From positions 1-36,420 of the forward strand of contig RFWS01000001.1 of the NCBI GenBank assembly GCA_009921985.1: DNA of 36,420 bases, read 5' to 3'. Position numbers and translations under genes: made by a program. This document shows positions 24,774 to 33,987 of the stretch, in pieces. The DNA comes from a bacterium. GTDB taxonomy: Bacteria; Verrucomicrobiota; Verrucomicrobiia; Methylacidiphilales; Verrucolacustridaceae. The notes beneath the pieces are model-generated. The model was not told the origin of the DNA. It saw only the letters and a list, made by a program, of their open reading frames with translations, and ran no database searches. Every line of letters starts with the position of its first letter. Positions within the stretch are counted from its first letter, which is position 1.

Positions 24774-26705
24774 TTACCCCTCCTCGGAGGAGGATGACTG
24801 CAGGGAGGCGATCACGTTGAGATCCTCCAGCGTGGTTACGTCCCCTTTCACCGCCCCGCCGGCGGCGATCTCCTTGAGGAGCCGCCGCATGATCTTTCCA
24901 CTGCGGGTTTTGGGCAGGGCTTCGGCAAAGCGGATCTGGTCCGGCTTGGCGATCGGGCCGATCTCCTTGCTCACTTGCTCCCGCAAGGCCGCGATCAGGG
25001 CATCTCCGGCCTTTTGACCGGACTTCAGGGTGACAAAGGCTACCACGGCCTGACCCTTGAGATCGTCCGGCCGGCCCACCACTGCCGCCTCCGCCACCGC
25101 GGGATGGCTCACCAAGGCGCTCTCCACCTCCGCCGTGCCCAACCGGTGGCCGGACACGTTCAACACGTCGTCGATCCGGCCGATCACGTGGAAATATCCG
25201 TCTCGGTCCCGTTTGGCGCCGTCGCCGGTGAAATAACAGCCGCGCACCTCGCTCCAGTACTGCTTTTTGAACCGCTCCGCATCACCATAGATCGTCCGCA
25301 GCATCGAGGGCCAGGGTTTGCGGATCACCAGCTTGCCCTGCACCCCGTCTTTTACCGGCTTGCCGTGATCATCCACCACCGCCAGGTCCGCCCCGAAGAA
25401 CGGCAACCCGGCGAGGCCCGGTTTCATTGCGTGCACCCCGGGTAGGGTCGTCAGCATGTGACTACCCGTCTCCGTCTGCCACCAGGTGTCCACGATCGGG
25501 CAGCGTCCCCCGCCCACCACGCGGTGGTACCAATGCCACGCCTCCGGGTTGATCGGCTCCCCGACGGAGCCTAGCAACCGGAGGGTCGAAAGGTCGTGCT
25601 TCTGGAGCCAATGGTCGCCCCACCGGATGAACGCCCGGATCGCGGTGGGCGCCGTGTAAAAAATCGTCACGCGGTGTTTGGCGATGATCCGCCAGAATCG
25701 GTCCGGCTCGGGTTGGTTGGGTGCGCCCTCGTACATCAGCGTGGTCGCCCCGTTGCTCAACGCCCCGTACACCGCATAACTGTGCCCGGTCACCCATCCC
25801 ACGTCGGCCGTGCACCAGAAAAGGTCGTGTTCCTTGAGATCAAAGACCCACTTCGTCGTGAGATGCGCCCCCAAGAGGTAACCCGCGGTACTATGCAGGA
25901 TGCCCTTGGGTTTTCCCGTGCTCCCGCTGGTGTAAAGGATGAACAACGGATCCTCGCTCTCCACGTTCTCAGGCGGGAAATCCGGCGGCTGATGCGGGGT
26001 GAGATCATGCCACCAGCGGTCAATTTCGTTCAACTTCTCCACCGTGCCGGTGCGCTTCAGCACGATCACCCTCCGCACCTCCGGACAGCCCGCCACCGCC
26101 GCATCCACGTTCTTCTTCAGATTCACCACTTGGCCCCGCCGGTAACCCCCGTCGGCGGTGATCACCATCTTCGCCCCGCAGTCATGGATCCGGTCTTTGA
26201 GCGCCTCGGCGCTGAAGCCGCCAAATACCACGCTGTGGACCGCCCCGATTCGGGCGCAGGCCAGCATGGCGATGGCCGCCTCCGGTACCATCGGCAGGTA
26301 AATCATCACCCGGTCCCCTTTGCGGATCCCTTCCCCGTGCAGGGCGTGGGCAAAGCGGCAGACCTCGTCGTGCAACTGCTGGTAAGTAATCACCCGGACA
26401 TCGCCCGGTTCCCCCTCAAACACGATGGCCGCCTTATGCCGACGCGGGCCGTGCAGATGCCGGTCGAGACAGTTATGGCTGAGATTGAGTCGTCCGCCGC
26501 CGAACCACTTCGCAAACGGCTCCTTCCATTCCAGCACCTTTTTGGGCTCCTGAAACCAGCTCAACTCCTCCTTGGCCATCCGCCCCCAGAATTTTTTTGG
26601 GTTTTGCACCGACTCACGATGCAGCGTCTTGTATTTGGCCGGACTGTTAAATACCGCCTGTTTCACAAAAGCGGGCGAGGGTTTGAATTTCCCGGGTTGG
26701 CTCAT
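24774..26705 (-). CDS. acs: Acetyl-CoA synthetase
   Basis: 643 residues, the usual Acs length. It activates acetate to acetyl-CoA through acetyl-AMP. Visible are WFGGGRLNLSHNCLDRH, the AMP-binding loop LYTSGSTGKPKGILHS, VGWVTGHSYAVYGAL, DTWWQTETGSHM, TGDGAKRDRDGYFHVIGR and PKTRSGKIMRR. The lysine in that last motif is the acetylation switch. The true start is ATG at 26705, overlapping the coaC stop (ATGA) and preceded by AGGAGGAG, the strongest ribosome-binding site seen here. Longer in-frame extensions upstream are antisense-like and not conserved. Confidence 0.96.
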   Translation of the reverse strand: MSQPGKFKPSPAFVKQAVFNSPAKYKTLHRESVQNPKKFWGRMAKEELSWFQEPKKVLEWKEPFAKWFGGGRLNLSHNCLDRHLHGPRRHKAAIVFEGEPGDVRVITYQQLHDEVCRFAHALHGEGIRKGDRVMIYLPMVPEAAIAMLACARIGAVHSVVFGGFSAEALKDRIHDCGAKMVITADGGYRRGQVVNLKKNVDAAVAGCPEVRRVIVLKRTGTVEKLNEIDRWWHDLTPHQPPDFPPENVESEDPLFILYTSGSTGKPKGILHSTAGYLLGAHLTTKWVFDLKEHDLFWCTADVGWVTGHSYAVYGALSNGATTLMYEGAPNQPEPDRFWRIIAKHRVTIFYTAPTAIRAFIRWGDHWLQKHDLSTLRLLGSVGEPINPEAWHWYHRVVGGGRCPIVDTWWQTETGSHMLTTLPGVHAMKPGLAGLPFFGADLAVVDDHGKPVKDGVQGKLVIRKPWPSMLRTIYGDAERFKKQYWSEVRGCYFTGDGAKRDRDGYFHVIGRIDDVLNVSGHRLGTAEVESALVSHPAVAEAAVVGRPDDLKGQAVVAFVTLKSGQKAGDALIAALREQVSKEIGPIAKPDQIRFAEALPKTRSGKIMRRLLKEIAAGGAVKGDVTTLEDLNVIASLQSSSSEEG

Positions 26706-27265
26706 TTTTTCTCCTCCTTTTTTAGAATCTCCTTCACGCGCCTCAAAATTTCCTCCGTGGGGGCCAGCCGGCCCGGCCCCTCCGCCCCGCAGGCAAGGCG
26801 ACCTTCGGCCGGTCCGGCCCAGATCACCCCGCGGGAGGTCAGTTGATTCACATTTTCCCGGGTGGCGGGGTGGGTCCACATGTTTGTGTTCATCGCCGGC
26901 GCCAACACCAAAGGCGCCCGCGTGGCCAGGAGGACCGCGCCCAGCACATCCGCGGCGAAGCCATGGGCCGCCCGGGCCAGAAAGTCGGCGCTCGCCGGGG
27001 CCACCACGACCACATCGGCTGTCTGGGCCAGATCCAGATGGGACATCCTTCCCCCCTCTCCCTCTTCCCAAAGGGAGGTGTGGACCGGACGATGCGTCAG
27101 GGCAGCCAGGGACAACGCCGGAAGAAAGCGGGCCCCGTCCGGCGTCAGGATGGCGTGGACTTCCCAGCCTTCTTTCACCATCGCGCTGGCCAGATCCGCC
27201 GCCCGGAACGCCGCAATCGAGCCGGTCACCCCCAATACGATCCGGATACTCGGCTTCTCAGCCAT
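26702..27265 (-). CDS. coaC: Phosphopantothenoylcysteine decarboxylase (flavoprotein, CoaC only)
   Basis: 187 residues forming just the flavin-dependent decarboxylase half of CoaBC. It makes 4'-phosphopantetheine for CoA synthesis. It shows LGVTGSIAAFRAADLA, the catalytic histidine in MSHLDLA (H76), VVAPASADF, PAMNTNMW (N126) and the substrate loop GRLACGAEGPGR. The CoaB synthetase half is absent and no such gene is in the window. The start overlaps gmk and the stop overlaps acs, so it is tightly coupled to both. Other flavoprotein decarboxylases (Dfp-like, EpiD) share the fold, but the motif set fits CoaC. Confidence 0.9.
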   Translation of the reverse strand: MAEKPSIRIVLGVTGSIAAFRAADLASAMVKEGWEVHAILTPDGARFLPALSLAALTHRPVHTSLWEEGEGGRMSHLDLAQTADVVVVAPASADFLARAAHGFAADVLGAVLLATRAPLVLAPAMNTNMWTHPATRENVNQLTSRGVIWAGPAEGRLACGAEGPGRLAPTEEILRRVKEILKKEEKK

Positions 27266-27872
27266 GGCTCAGGTTGAGTCTCCGGCTCAGGTAACGCTCC
27301 GCCCGGATGATGGCACGGAACTTGATCAGATCCTCTTCCATGGAGCTGCTTAGGATGGTGTACCGGTAGCTCTTCCAGTCCGCCATCTCGGCATTGGCCG
27401 CATCGATCCGCTTGTCGATCTGGGCGGCCGTCTCTGTGCCCCGTCCTTCCAGCCTGCGACGGAGTTCCCCAAGATCCGGCGGCATAATGAAGATGTCGGC
27501 CAAGGCAGCCCGGATGCTTGGATCTTGGGAGTCCCGGATCTGCCGGGCCCCCTGCACATCAATGTCCAACAACACGTCGCGACCAGCAGCCAAGTGCTCT
27601 AGGATCGGCCCCTTCGGCGTCCCGTAGTAATGACCGTAGACATCGGCATGCTCGAGCATGTCCCCGGCCTTGATCCTTTTTTCAAATTCACCCCGGGGGA
27701 GAAAATAGTAGTCGGTTCCATCCTTCTCCCCCTTCCGGATCGGGCGTGTCGTGCAACTCACCGAGTACACCAGGTCCGGCGTCTGGCGCACGTTGGAGCA
27801 AAGGGTGGTCTTGCCGGTGCCGGATGGCGCGGACACTACGAACAAAATTCCGGAGCGGGTGAAGTTATTCAA
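27258..27872 (-). CDS. gmk: Guanylate kinase
   Basis: 204 residues. It phosphorylates GMP to GDP with ATP. The P-loop is SAPSGTGKTTLC near 14-25, followed by SVSCTTRPIRKGEKDGTDYY and LEHADVYGHYYGTPK. VLLDIDVQGARQI carries the Walker B-like aspartates, and IFIMPPDLGELRRRLEGRGTE completes the lid. The start is TTG, since no ATG or GTG suits; it overlaps yicC by eight bases. yicC-gmk-coaC is a common bacterial order. No damage is seen. Confidence 0.95.
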   Translation of the reverse strand: MNNFTRSGILFVVSAPSGTGKTTLCSNVRQTPDLVYSVSCTTRPIRKGEKDGTDYYFLPRGEFEKRIKAGDMLEHADVYGHYYGTPKGPILEHLAAGRDVLLDIDVQGARQIRDSQDPSIRAALADIFIMPPDLGELRRRLEGRGTETAAQIDKRIDAANAEMADWKSYRYTILSSSMEEDLIKFRAIIRAERYLSRRLNLSHG

Positions 27873-28740
27873 GGTTCGCCGCCTGCTCCCTCAGCTTCTC
27901 GAGCTCGGATTTGAATTCGATCGCCAGCCTCGTCAGCTCCAGGGTGCCGGATTTCGAACCCACCGTGTTGGCCTCCCTCATCAGCTCCTGGATCAAAAAC
28001 TCCAGCGTCCGTCCTCCCGGAGCCCGCTTCCCCGTCAGGCCGACGGCCTCGGTGAGATGGGCCCGGATCCGGCCGATTTCCTCAGTCACATCCCCACGGT
28101 CTGCCGCCGAGGACACTTCCTTGAAAAGCCTCTCGGGTTCCAGTTCTACCCCGGCCTCGCTGGCCAACTCCTGCAGGCGGACCCGCAACCGCTCCCCTTG
28201 GTTTTTACGCATGGCAGCAGCCGATTTTTCCATCCTCACACGGACGGCTTCCATCCTGCTCAGGTGTTGTTTGAGGGAGCGGACCATATGCCCGCCTTCC
28301 TTTTCCCGGGTGGATACCATTTTGGCCAAGGCGGCCCTGATTCCGGCGAGAATCTTGCGGTCATCCTTGGGCGTGAGAGGATAGCCCTGCACGGAGACCA
28401 CCCCGGGTAACCCGAGAAGATCGGACCAGGAGGGTCCGCCCGAAACCCCGAGTTTTTTCCCGGCGGATCGCAACTGGGCGGCATAAGCGGACGCCTTTTC
28501 CAGGTCCAAACTGCGGCCGTTGCGGGAAGGGGCGGACTCGGCCTGAATGGCCACGGTCACCTTGCCCCGGGCCGCCTGCCGGGCCACTTCCTCGCGAATT
28601 TCCCGCTCCAGACGTGCCAGATCGCCGGGAAGATACACAATCACCTCAAGGCCGCGCTTGTTGACCGAGGAGACCTCCACGCGGAAAGCGGCATGGGACG
28701 TGGCCACCTTGGCCGAGCCAAAACCGGTCATGCTGCGCAT
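27865..28740 (-). CDS. yicC: YicC family endoribonuclease
   Basis: 291 residues beginning MRSMTGFGSAKV, the hallmark of YicC. VEVSSVNKRGLEV follows near 21, and the C-terminal DUF1732-type part (DVTEEIGRIRAHL, then GRTLEFLIQELMREANTVGSK) is intact. YicC proteins are RNA endonucleases implicated in small-RNA turnover. The gene follows the AsmA-like gene after 31 bases and overlaps gmk. Confidence 0.94.
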   Translation of the reverse strand: MRSMTGFGSAKVATSHAAFRVEVSSVNKRGLEVIVYLPGDLARLEREIREEVARQAARGKVTVAIQAESAPSRNGRSLDLEKASAYAAQLRSAGKKLGVSGGPSWSDLLGLPGVVSVQGYPLTPKDDRKILAGIRAALAKMVSTREKEGGHMVRSLKQHLSRMEAVRVRMEKSAAAMRKNQGERLRVRLQELASEAGVELEPERLFKEVSSAADRGDVTEEIGRIRAHLTEAVGLTGKRAPGGRTLEFLIQELMREANTVGSKSGTLELTRLAIEFKSELEKLREQAANLE

Positions 28741-28771
28741 CGGGAAATCCTACGGGCAAAGACCCGGCGGC

Positions 28772-31700
28772 TCAAAACCCTTTAAAGAGATTCCCGACCC
28801 CCTGCAGGATGCTCCCGGCGCCCGCCGCACCGCCCGCCCCCTGCAATACCCCCTGAGGTGTGTTGAGAAGAAGATTGATTCCGCCGGCCAAAAGCATTTT
28901 CGCCACATCCATCTGCACCTTGGGATCCGCCAAAGTACCCGTGATGGAGGCCGATCCGGGAATTTTGGTGTAATACTCGTTGCTATTTCCCACCAATTGG
29001 GTCATCGCTCCCTGCAACTGTCCGCTGCTCTGGATCGCCTCCCGGGTCAGCGCCAGATTAACTTCAAAGTCGATGGCTTGGGTCATCCAATCCATCCATC
29101 CGCGCATGGATGCGGATAAGGTGCTGCCCAAAATCCGCAGGTCCTGCGTGGAAATCTTTGAACCGGCGACCTGAAAGGATCCGCCCAAGTCATTGATCTT
29201 GCTCTCGGCGACAAGGCTGGATCCCAGAAATAAGCCAGCCCCTTGCAAGGCCTTGCGGATGGCGGGGAGATTTTCCAAATGAGCCTCATACAACCGAAAG
29301 GTTCCGTTGCCACGAAGACTCTGTTGGAGATCCTGCACTCTCCCGCCCGACGCCTGCCCGGAAAACTCAAGATTGGCGTATCCGCCCAGGGACCCCCTCG
29401 CATCCTTGATCATCGGACTCAGGATCGCCCCAAGCGGAAATCGTCGGACCACCAAATCAGCCTGCAGGGGGGAATCCGGACCATTCTTTTGGGCCACCGA
29501 GCCCGTAATCACACCTCCTTGAACCTCCACCGACGCCTTCTGGAGCGAAACCCCCTCCGGACCCAGTTGGAATTTGGAAATGTTCACGGGACCAACACTG
29601 GCATCCCGAAAGATCACCTTTTGGAGGCGGGCCGAAAGATCCAACCGGAGCGGTTCCGGTTGGTTTCCCGCGGCAAGCGGAGCTGATTGCCAATTCCCGT
29701 ACTGATCCAGAATTCCGCGTAAATCCAAAGTCTCTCCGATGAGGGTGGCGTCCAGCAGGCCAGGACCAGCCCTCAACAGGGGAATTTCCACAGGCTGATT
29801 CTCCGAACCGGAAAAGAACATCGACGCATCTTTGACGGTAAAAATGTGGGTTCGTTGATCATAATCCCAATTTCCATCCAGCCGCAGGGAAACTGACGCC
29901 AATTTTTTTTGATCCGAAATTCGCGCCTCCACGACGGTGACATCGATCTGTCCGGAATTTCCATGGTCTCCCGGTTCCCAGAATCCACGACCCAGCACCA
30001 AGTCGCCCTCGACCCATCGGTTCGGTTGCAGCCAAGATCCGGCCAAAAAGCCCACCCAGCCCTTTGGAATTCGACCGGATTCCCAGGAAACGGCTTCGCT
30101 TTTTTTCCAATCCACTTTCTCGATTATCAGGGTGCCCCCGAAACCTTCGGCGGTGAGTTGCACATCATCCAGCAAAGTGACCCCGTCCTTCCCCCAATCC
30201 AAGGTTCCCAGCACCTTGGCCTTCAGACCGTTGGCCGACCCGATTTCCGGCAAGGAGACCGCCAGATCCTGCGCCTCCGCGCTGAATCCCACTTTTCGTA
30301 CCCCTGCCTTCGGTTCGCCCACATTGGCTTTCAGGACCATGGTCCCCAACGAAACATAGGGCGTTACCGCAGGCACGTTCTGGGCAAATGCGGCCAAGTC
30401 CACCTTGCCCACCACTGCCAGAATGGACTGGGCAGCTTTCTCGGATGACAACTCCAGCCAAACTTTCCCCGCTTGCTCGGAGGCGACCATTACTTTGCGG
30501 ATCGCAAGGGTTCGGTCGGAGCCAAGCTCCGCCTCAGCCTTGACGTTCGTGCGGTTGTCAGTCAACCGCAGTCCGGGCAGATCGACGGAAAAATCCGGGC
30601 AGGAAACATCCATCTCCAGTTGCAGTCGGCCGCGGGCAGGATCGCTTTGCACCCGGACAAATCCAGAGAGGGTTCCCGCAATCGAGTTTTCGTCGGCCTT
30701 GGCGAGTACCAGGGGGGCCAGAATGCCCATGGGCCACCCTCCAAACTGGACCAGACCGGAGCAGGCCCGGGTGCCAGCCGGCTGCCATTCTTCCGGACCC
30801 CTTTTTTCCAAGGTCAACGGGGCATCAAGCGTGGCCCGCACCGCCTCGCTACCGTCCCGGTGCTTGGCCACCAAGGCCAGGGCATCGATCGAAAGCACCC
30901 CGGAAGTCCCGGAAGGCCAGGAGGCCTGCACATTCCCCTGCACCGAGGAAAAATCCACCGGCCGCGGGCGCTGGGCGGTTCCCGTATCCACCGTGACGGC
31001 CGCCTGTAGATTGGCTGTGACACGGTCGTGTTGGTTTTGCCGGATAAACTCAAAAGAGCCTTGCCCCGAAGCCTCGTTCCACTGCCAGTTCGGGGTGAAA
31101 TTCTTGAGCAAAGGGACGACAAAGTCGGACTCAGCTTTGGCCAGCTCTATTTTGATCCGCCCCTCGTCCCCCGCCGGCTTCCACACGCCGGAAACCTTTC
31201 CGTCAAGCAGGGGCGTTCCCGCACGGTTCGCCTGCACCACCAATTCCGGCAAGGTCCACCCTCCCTGCGACACCTCCACCTCCGAGGAAAGTTTGGCTTC
31301 CCAACTGCCCGCCTTTTCCCCCGGCCAGCGCATGTTACTCAAGCCCAGTGAAACCAGCCCCGACCCTTTCTGGTTGGGATTTCCCGAAAACTCCACATGG
31401 GCCTTGGCTTGGCCATCTTCCGGCCAAAACCTCGCCCCACTCCATGCCTTGCCCAACCCCGTCAAACCCATGGCCAAATCTCCGGCCAAAAAGCCTTGGT
31501 TTTTGCCGAAGTCCCACTCCGCTTTGGCCAAAAACGAGAGGTCCTCCGTTGCCCCCCCTTCCCAGGAAGCCCGGACCGTCGCACTCTCCAGATGTAACTG
31601 GGTTCCTTGGTCCAGATACCCCTGAAAATCAAAGGAACCGGACTGGACGGCAATCCTTCCCTGGAGCCAACGCCCGGAAGCCGTCATTGCACGGCTGTCC

Positions 31701-33049
31701 ACCCGCCCCACCAATCCCACTCTTCCCCCCTGCACTCGCGCTGACCCCTCCGCCGAAAGACTTCCCCCCTCCACTTGAAGCTTTGCCGGATCGAAAAAGA
31801 TCGGCGCCAGGGCCGCCATTTCCAGGCCCCGAGCCGTCCATTGCAACGAGGCTGCCTCACCCACCGGCGTTTTGGATTTTGCCACCATCGACACCACGGC
31901 CGGCCGATCCAAAAGCAACCGAAAGTCCTCAGGCTGACCGGCCCGCCCCAAGTTTGCCGAAAGACGATCCACTTTGAGCAAACCCTCATCCGCATTCCAT
32001 TCCCCACGGGAGGAGAAAGCCAAGGCCGCCGGCTGGGAAGGCCAGAAAATTCCGCCTGCGGTGGCCATTTGCACCGCCTGGCCGCTCAAATCGAGTTCCA
32101 CCACCAGCGGTTGACTGGGCCCCCCGCCCAGCTTAACCGCACCGCCTAAAGAGCCGGCAACGGACTGAATTCCACGAGGCTGGAGAAAAACTCCGGCCAA
32201 GCGCAGATCGGTTGGCTCGAATTGGATTTCTGCGGCCCAATTCCCCGACGGGGCGTAAGTGCCGTCAATCTTCGCGGCCAACCGGATCCCCCCGATCCCC
32301 TGCCAAACCGCCTTCAAGCCATTCACCCGCCAATCTTCCCGGGGACTCCGGATCGCTTTTCCCTCCAGGACAAGCTGACAGGGGGACACGAGATGCCACG
32401 GCGGCAAATCGATCACCGTGGAGACGTCCGTCGTCGCCTGGATATCCCAAACGTCCCCACCGCTCGGATTCTGGGATTTTTGGGCCGTGGCCCGCATGGC
32501 CGTGGCCAACTCCTGTTTGCCGGGGCCGTCCCAATTCAACTGACCGAGTTGCAAGCGGATTTCCCGCGGGGTTTCCCCATCCCACCCCCCTGCCGTCGCC
32601 TGCACCGATTTCAGGATCCAAGCCCCCGTCTCCGTCCGAAAACGACCTTCCATCAAATTCACCCTGGCCTCCCGCAGGGAAAACGGAATCGAGACCGGGG
32701 AGGTTTTTTTCTTTTCCTTGGGCGAAGTCACCTCCAAATCCACCATGGCAAATCGAAAGTCCGCCCGCAGGATTTCCGGCCGGCCCGACAGGATCGTAAG
32801 GGGGGCGAATTCCACCCTGCCCGAATCCATCGCAATCCTGGACTTGGCATCGTTGACCGCCTCAAATTCCCGGATTTCCAAAACACCCATGGCGGAAAGA
32901 CGGGCGGAGACGGCCTTGGCTTTCCAGCCCAGTCCATAGGCAACCACCGGAAGGGTAATTTCACAGAAAACGGTGGGCTGAAACAGCAACGTCCCTAGGG
33001 AGGCAAACAGGATACCCGCGAAAGTGAGTAAGAATTTCCCGATTTTCAC
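28772..33049 (-). CDS. Large AsmA-like envelope protein
   Basis: 1,425 residues from the GTG at 33049. One N-terminal membrane helix (IGKFLLTFAGILFASLGTLL) anchors a very long beta-rich body. The last 200 residues match the AsmA/AsmA-like C-terminal region: GTFRLYEAHLENLPAI, then GSFQVAGSKISTQDLRILG, ending in IPGSASITGTLADPKVQMDV. This architecture is shared by TamB/YhdP-type proteins that bridge the periplasm and move phospholipid, which fits a two-membrane cell. A 45-codon extension up to 33184 is open but runs across the promoter, so I reject it. It heads the long minus-strand gene array. Confidence 0.83.
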   Translation of the reverse strand: MKIGKFLLTFAGILFASLGTLLFQPTVFCEITLPVVAYGLGWKAKAVSARLSAMGVLEIREFEAVNDAKSRIAMDSGRVEFAPLTILSGRPEILRADFRFAMVDLEVTSPKEKKKTSPVSIPFSLREARVNLMEGRFRTETGAWILKSVQATAGGWDGETPREIRLQLGQLNWDGPGKQELATAMRATAQKSQNPSGGDVWDIQATTDVSTVIDLPPWHLVSPCQLVLEGKAIRSPREDWRVNGLKAVWQGIGGIRLAAKIDGTYAPSGNWAAEIQFEPTDLRLAGVFLQPRGIQSVAGSLGGAVKLGGGPSQPLVVELDLSGQAVQMATAGGIFWPSQPAALAFSSRGEWNADEGLLKVDRLSANLGRAGQPEDFRLLLDRPAVVSMVAKSKTPVGEAASLQWTARGLEMAALAPIFFDPAKLQVEGGSLSAEGSARVQGGRVGLVGRVDSRAMTASGRWLQGRIAVQSGSFDFQGYLDQGTQLHLESATVRASWEGGATEDLSFLAKAEWDFGKNQGFLAGDLAMGLTGLGKAWSGARFWPEDGQAKAHVEFSGNPNQKGSGLVSLGLSNMRWPGEKAGSWEAKLSSEVEVSQGGWTLPELVVQANRAGTPLLDGKVSGVWKPAGDEGRIKIELAKAESDFVVPLLKNFTPNWQWNEASGQGSFEFIRQNQHDRVTANLQAAVTVDTGTAQRPRPVDFSSVQGNVQASWPSGTSGVLSIDALALVAKHRDGSEAVRATLDAPLTLEKRGPEEWQPAGTRACSGLVQFGGWPMGILAPLVLAKADENSIAGTLSGFVRVQSDPARGRLQLEMDVSCPDFSVDLPGLRLTDNRTNVKAEAELGSDRTLAIRKVMVASEQAGKVWLELSSEKAAQSILAVVGKVDLAAFAQNVPAVTPYVSLGTMVLKANVGEPKAGVRKVGFSAEAQDLAVSLPEIGSANGLKAKVLGTLDWGKDGVTLLDDVQLTAEGFGGTLIIEKVDWKKSEAVSWESGRIPKGWVGFLAGSWLQPNRWVEGDLVLGRGFWEPGDHGNSGQIDVTVVEARISDQKKLASVSLRLDGNWDYDQRTHIFTVKDASMFFSGSENQPVEIPLLRAGPGLLDATLIGETLDLRGILDQYGNWQSAPLAAGNQPEPLRLDLSARLQKVIFRDASVGPVNISKFQLGPEGVSLQKASVEVQGGVITGSVAQKNGPDSPLQADLVVRRFPLGAILSPMIKDARGSLGGYANLEFSGQASGGRVQDLQQSLRGNGTFRLYEAHLENLPAIRKALQGAGLFLGSSLVAESKINDLGGSFQVAGSKISTQDLRILGSTLSASMRGWMDWMTQAIDFEVNLALTREAIQSSGQLQGAMTQLVGNSNEYYTKIPGSASITGTLADPKVQMDVAKMLLAGGINLLLNTPQGVLQGAGGAAGAGSILQGVGNLFKGF

Positions 33050-33058
33050 CGAATTGGA

Positions 33059-33087
33059 ATTATCCCCCTTCGGGCCTTTTCTCGCAA
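33059..33087 (-). promoter_or_regulatory. Promoter of the asmA-like/yicC/gmk array
   Basis: On the minus strand TTGCGA (33087-33082), a 17-base spacer and GATAAT (33064-33059). The GTG start at 33049 lies nine bases after the -10 box, so the transcript would begin about three bases before it. This supports 33049 as the start. Confidence 0.5.
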
Positions 33088-33135
33088 TCACGGAGGAAAT
33101 CTCGCCACCCTGCCGCTTTCCTCTTAATTGGAACA

Positions 33136-33984
33136 ATGATCCTTCGGCTCGGCTGGCTGGCCCTTCTTCTGCTCGCCTTCCCACTCATTGCCGCCGAGAT
33201 CCCCGACCTGCGCACCTTGGCCAAACAGGCCCGCCCCGCTGTCTACCTCCTCGCGATCCAGGATGAGGATGGGGAGGTGAAGGGTTCCGGCACGGGATTT
33301 CTGGTCTCCGCGGACGGCCTGCTTGTGACCAACCACCACGTGGTCACGGGCGGAAAACGGATTCTCGCCAAGGCGGAGAACGGCGGCCTCTTCCCTGTCA
33401 TCCGCGTTCTCGCCACTGATCCCGTCAATGACCTCGCCCTGCTTCAACTGGACGGCAAAGACCTTCCCTGCCTCACCTTGTCCCCCCCCAACTCCGCCGA
33501 AGCCGGCACCCGCATCGCCGTCATCGGCAGCCCCCTCGGTCTGGAGGGAACCCTGACCGAGGGCATTGTTTCGGCCCGAAGAAAGTTGCCCGGGGAAAAA
33601 CGTGAGGTTCTCCAGATCAGCGCCGCCATCTCCCAAGGTTCCAGCGGGTCCCCCGTCCTGGATGCCCAAGGTCATGTGGTCGGCATCGCCTCGTTTCTCC
33701 TCGCCGAAGGCCAGAGCCTCTACTTCGCCACCCCCTCGGAAAAACTCCAGGCACTCCTCCGTCGCTCCGGCCACACCACCGGGACTTCAACGGTTGTGCC
33801 CTCCTCGAGGACGAATGCCTCATCCCCGCGCACTTTTACGGTGCGCTCCGGTGATACCCTCACGCGCATCTGCCGCGATCTCAAAAACCAAGGCATCCAG
33901 GCCAGCCCGGACCAAATCCGCGCCCTCAACCAACTGGCCACCAACGCCTTGATCCGACCCGGTCAGGTTCTGAAAATTCCCTGA
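33136..33984 (+). CDS. Secreted trypsin-like serine protease with C-terminal LysM domain
   Basis: 282 residues. The signal peptide (MILRLGWLALLLLAFPLIAA) is followed by an HtrA/S1-type protease domain. The catalytic triad is H68 (VTNHHVV), D99 (DPVNDLALLQL) and S170 (SQGSSGSP). The HtrA PDZ domain is missing; in its place is a serine-rich linker and one LysM motif (FTVRSGDTLTRICRDLKNQG, then PDQIRALNQL and LIRPGQVLKIP at 233-282). The LysM would hold the enzyme to peptidoglycan. It is divergent from the AsmA-like gene and leads, after four bases, into the kinase-like gene. Confidence 0.87.
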   Translation: MILRLGWLALLLLAFPLIAAEIPDLRTLAKQARPAVYLLAIQDEDGEVKGSGTGFLVSADGLLVTNHHVVTGGKRILAKAENGGLFPVIRVLATDPVNDLALLQLDGKDLPCLTLSPPNSAEAGTRIAVIGSPLGLEGTLTEGIVSARRKLPGEKREVLQISAAISQGSSGSPVLDAQGHVVGIASFLLAEGQSLYFATPSEKLQALLRRSGHTTGTSTVVPSSRTNASSPRTFTVRSGDTLTRICRDLKNQGIQASPDQIRALNQLATNALIRPGQVLKIP

Positions 33985-33987
33985 TTA

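Noticed and set aside
25596..26846. 416-codon plus-strand open frame
   Set aside because: Antisense to acs; no domain recognised.
33050..33184. 45-codon N-terminal extension of the AsmA-like protein
   Set aside because: It crosses the promoter at 33059-33087 and precedes the membrane anchor with charged, non-signal-like sequence.
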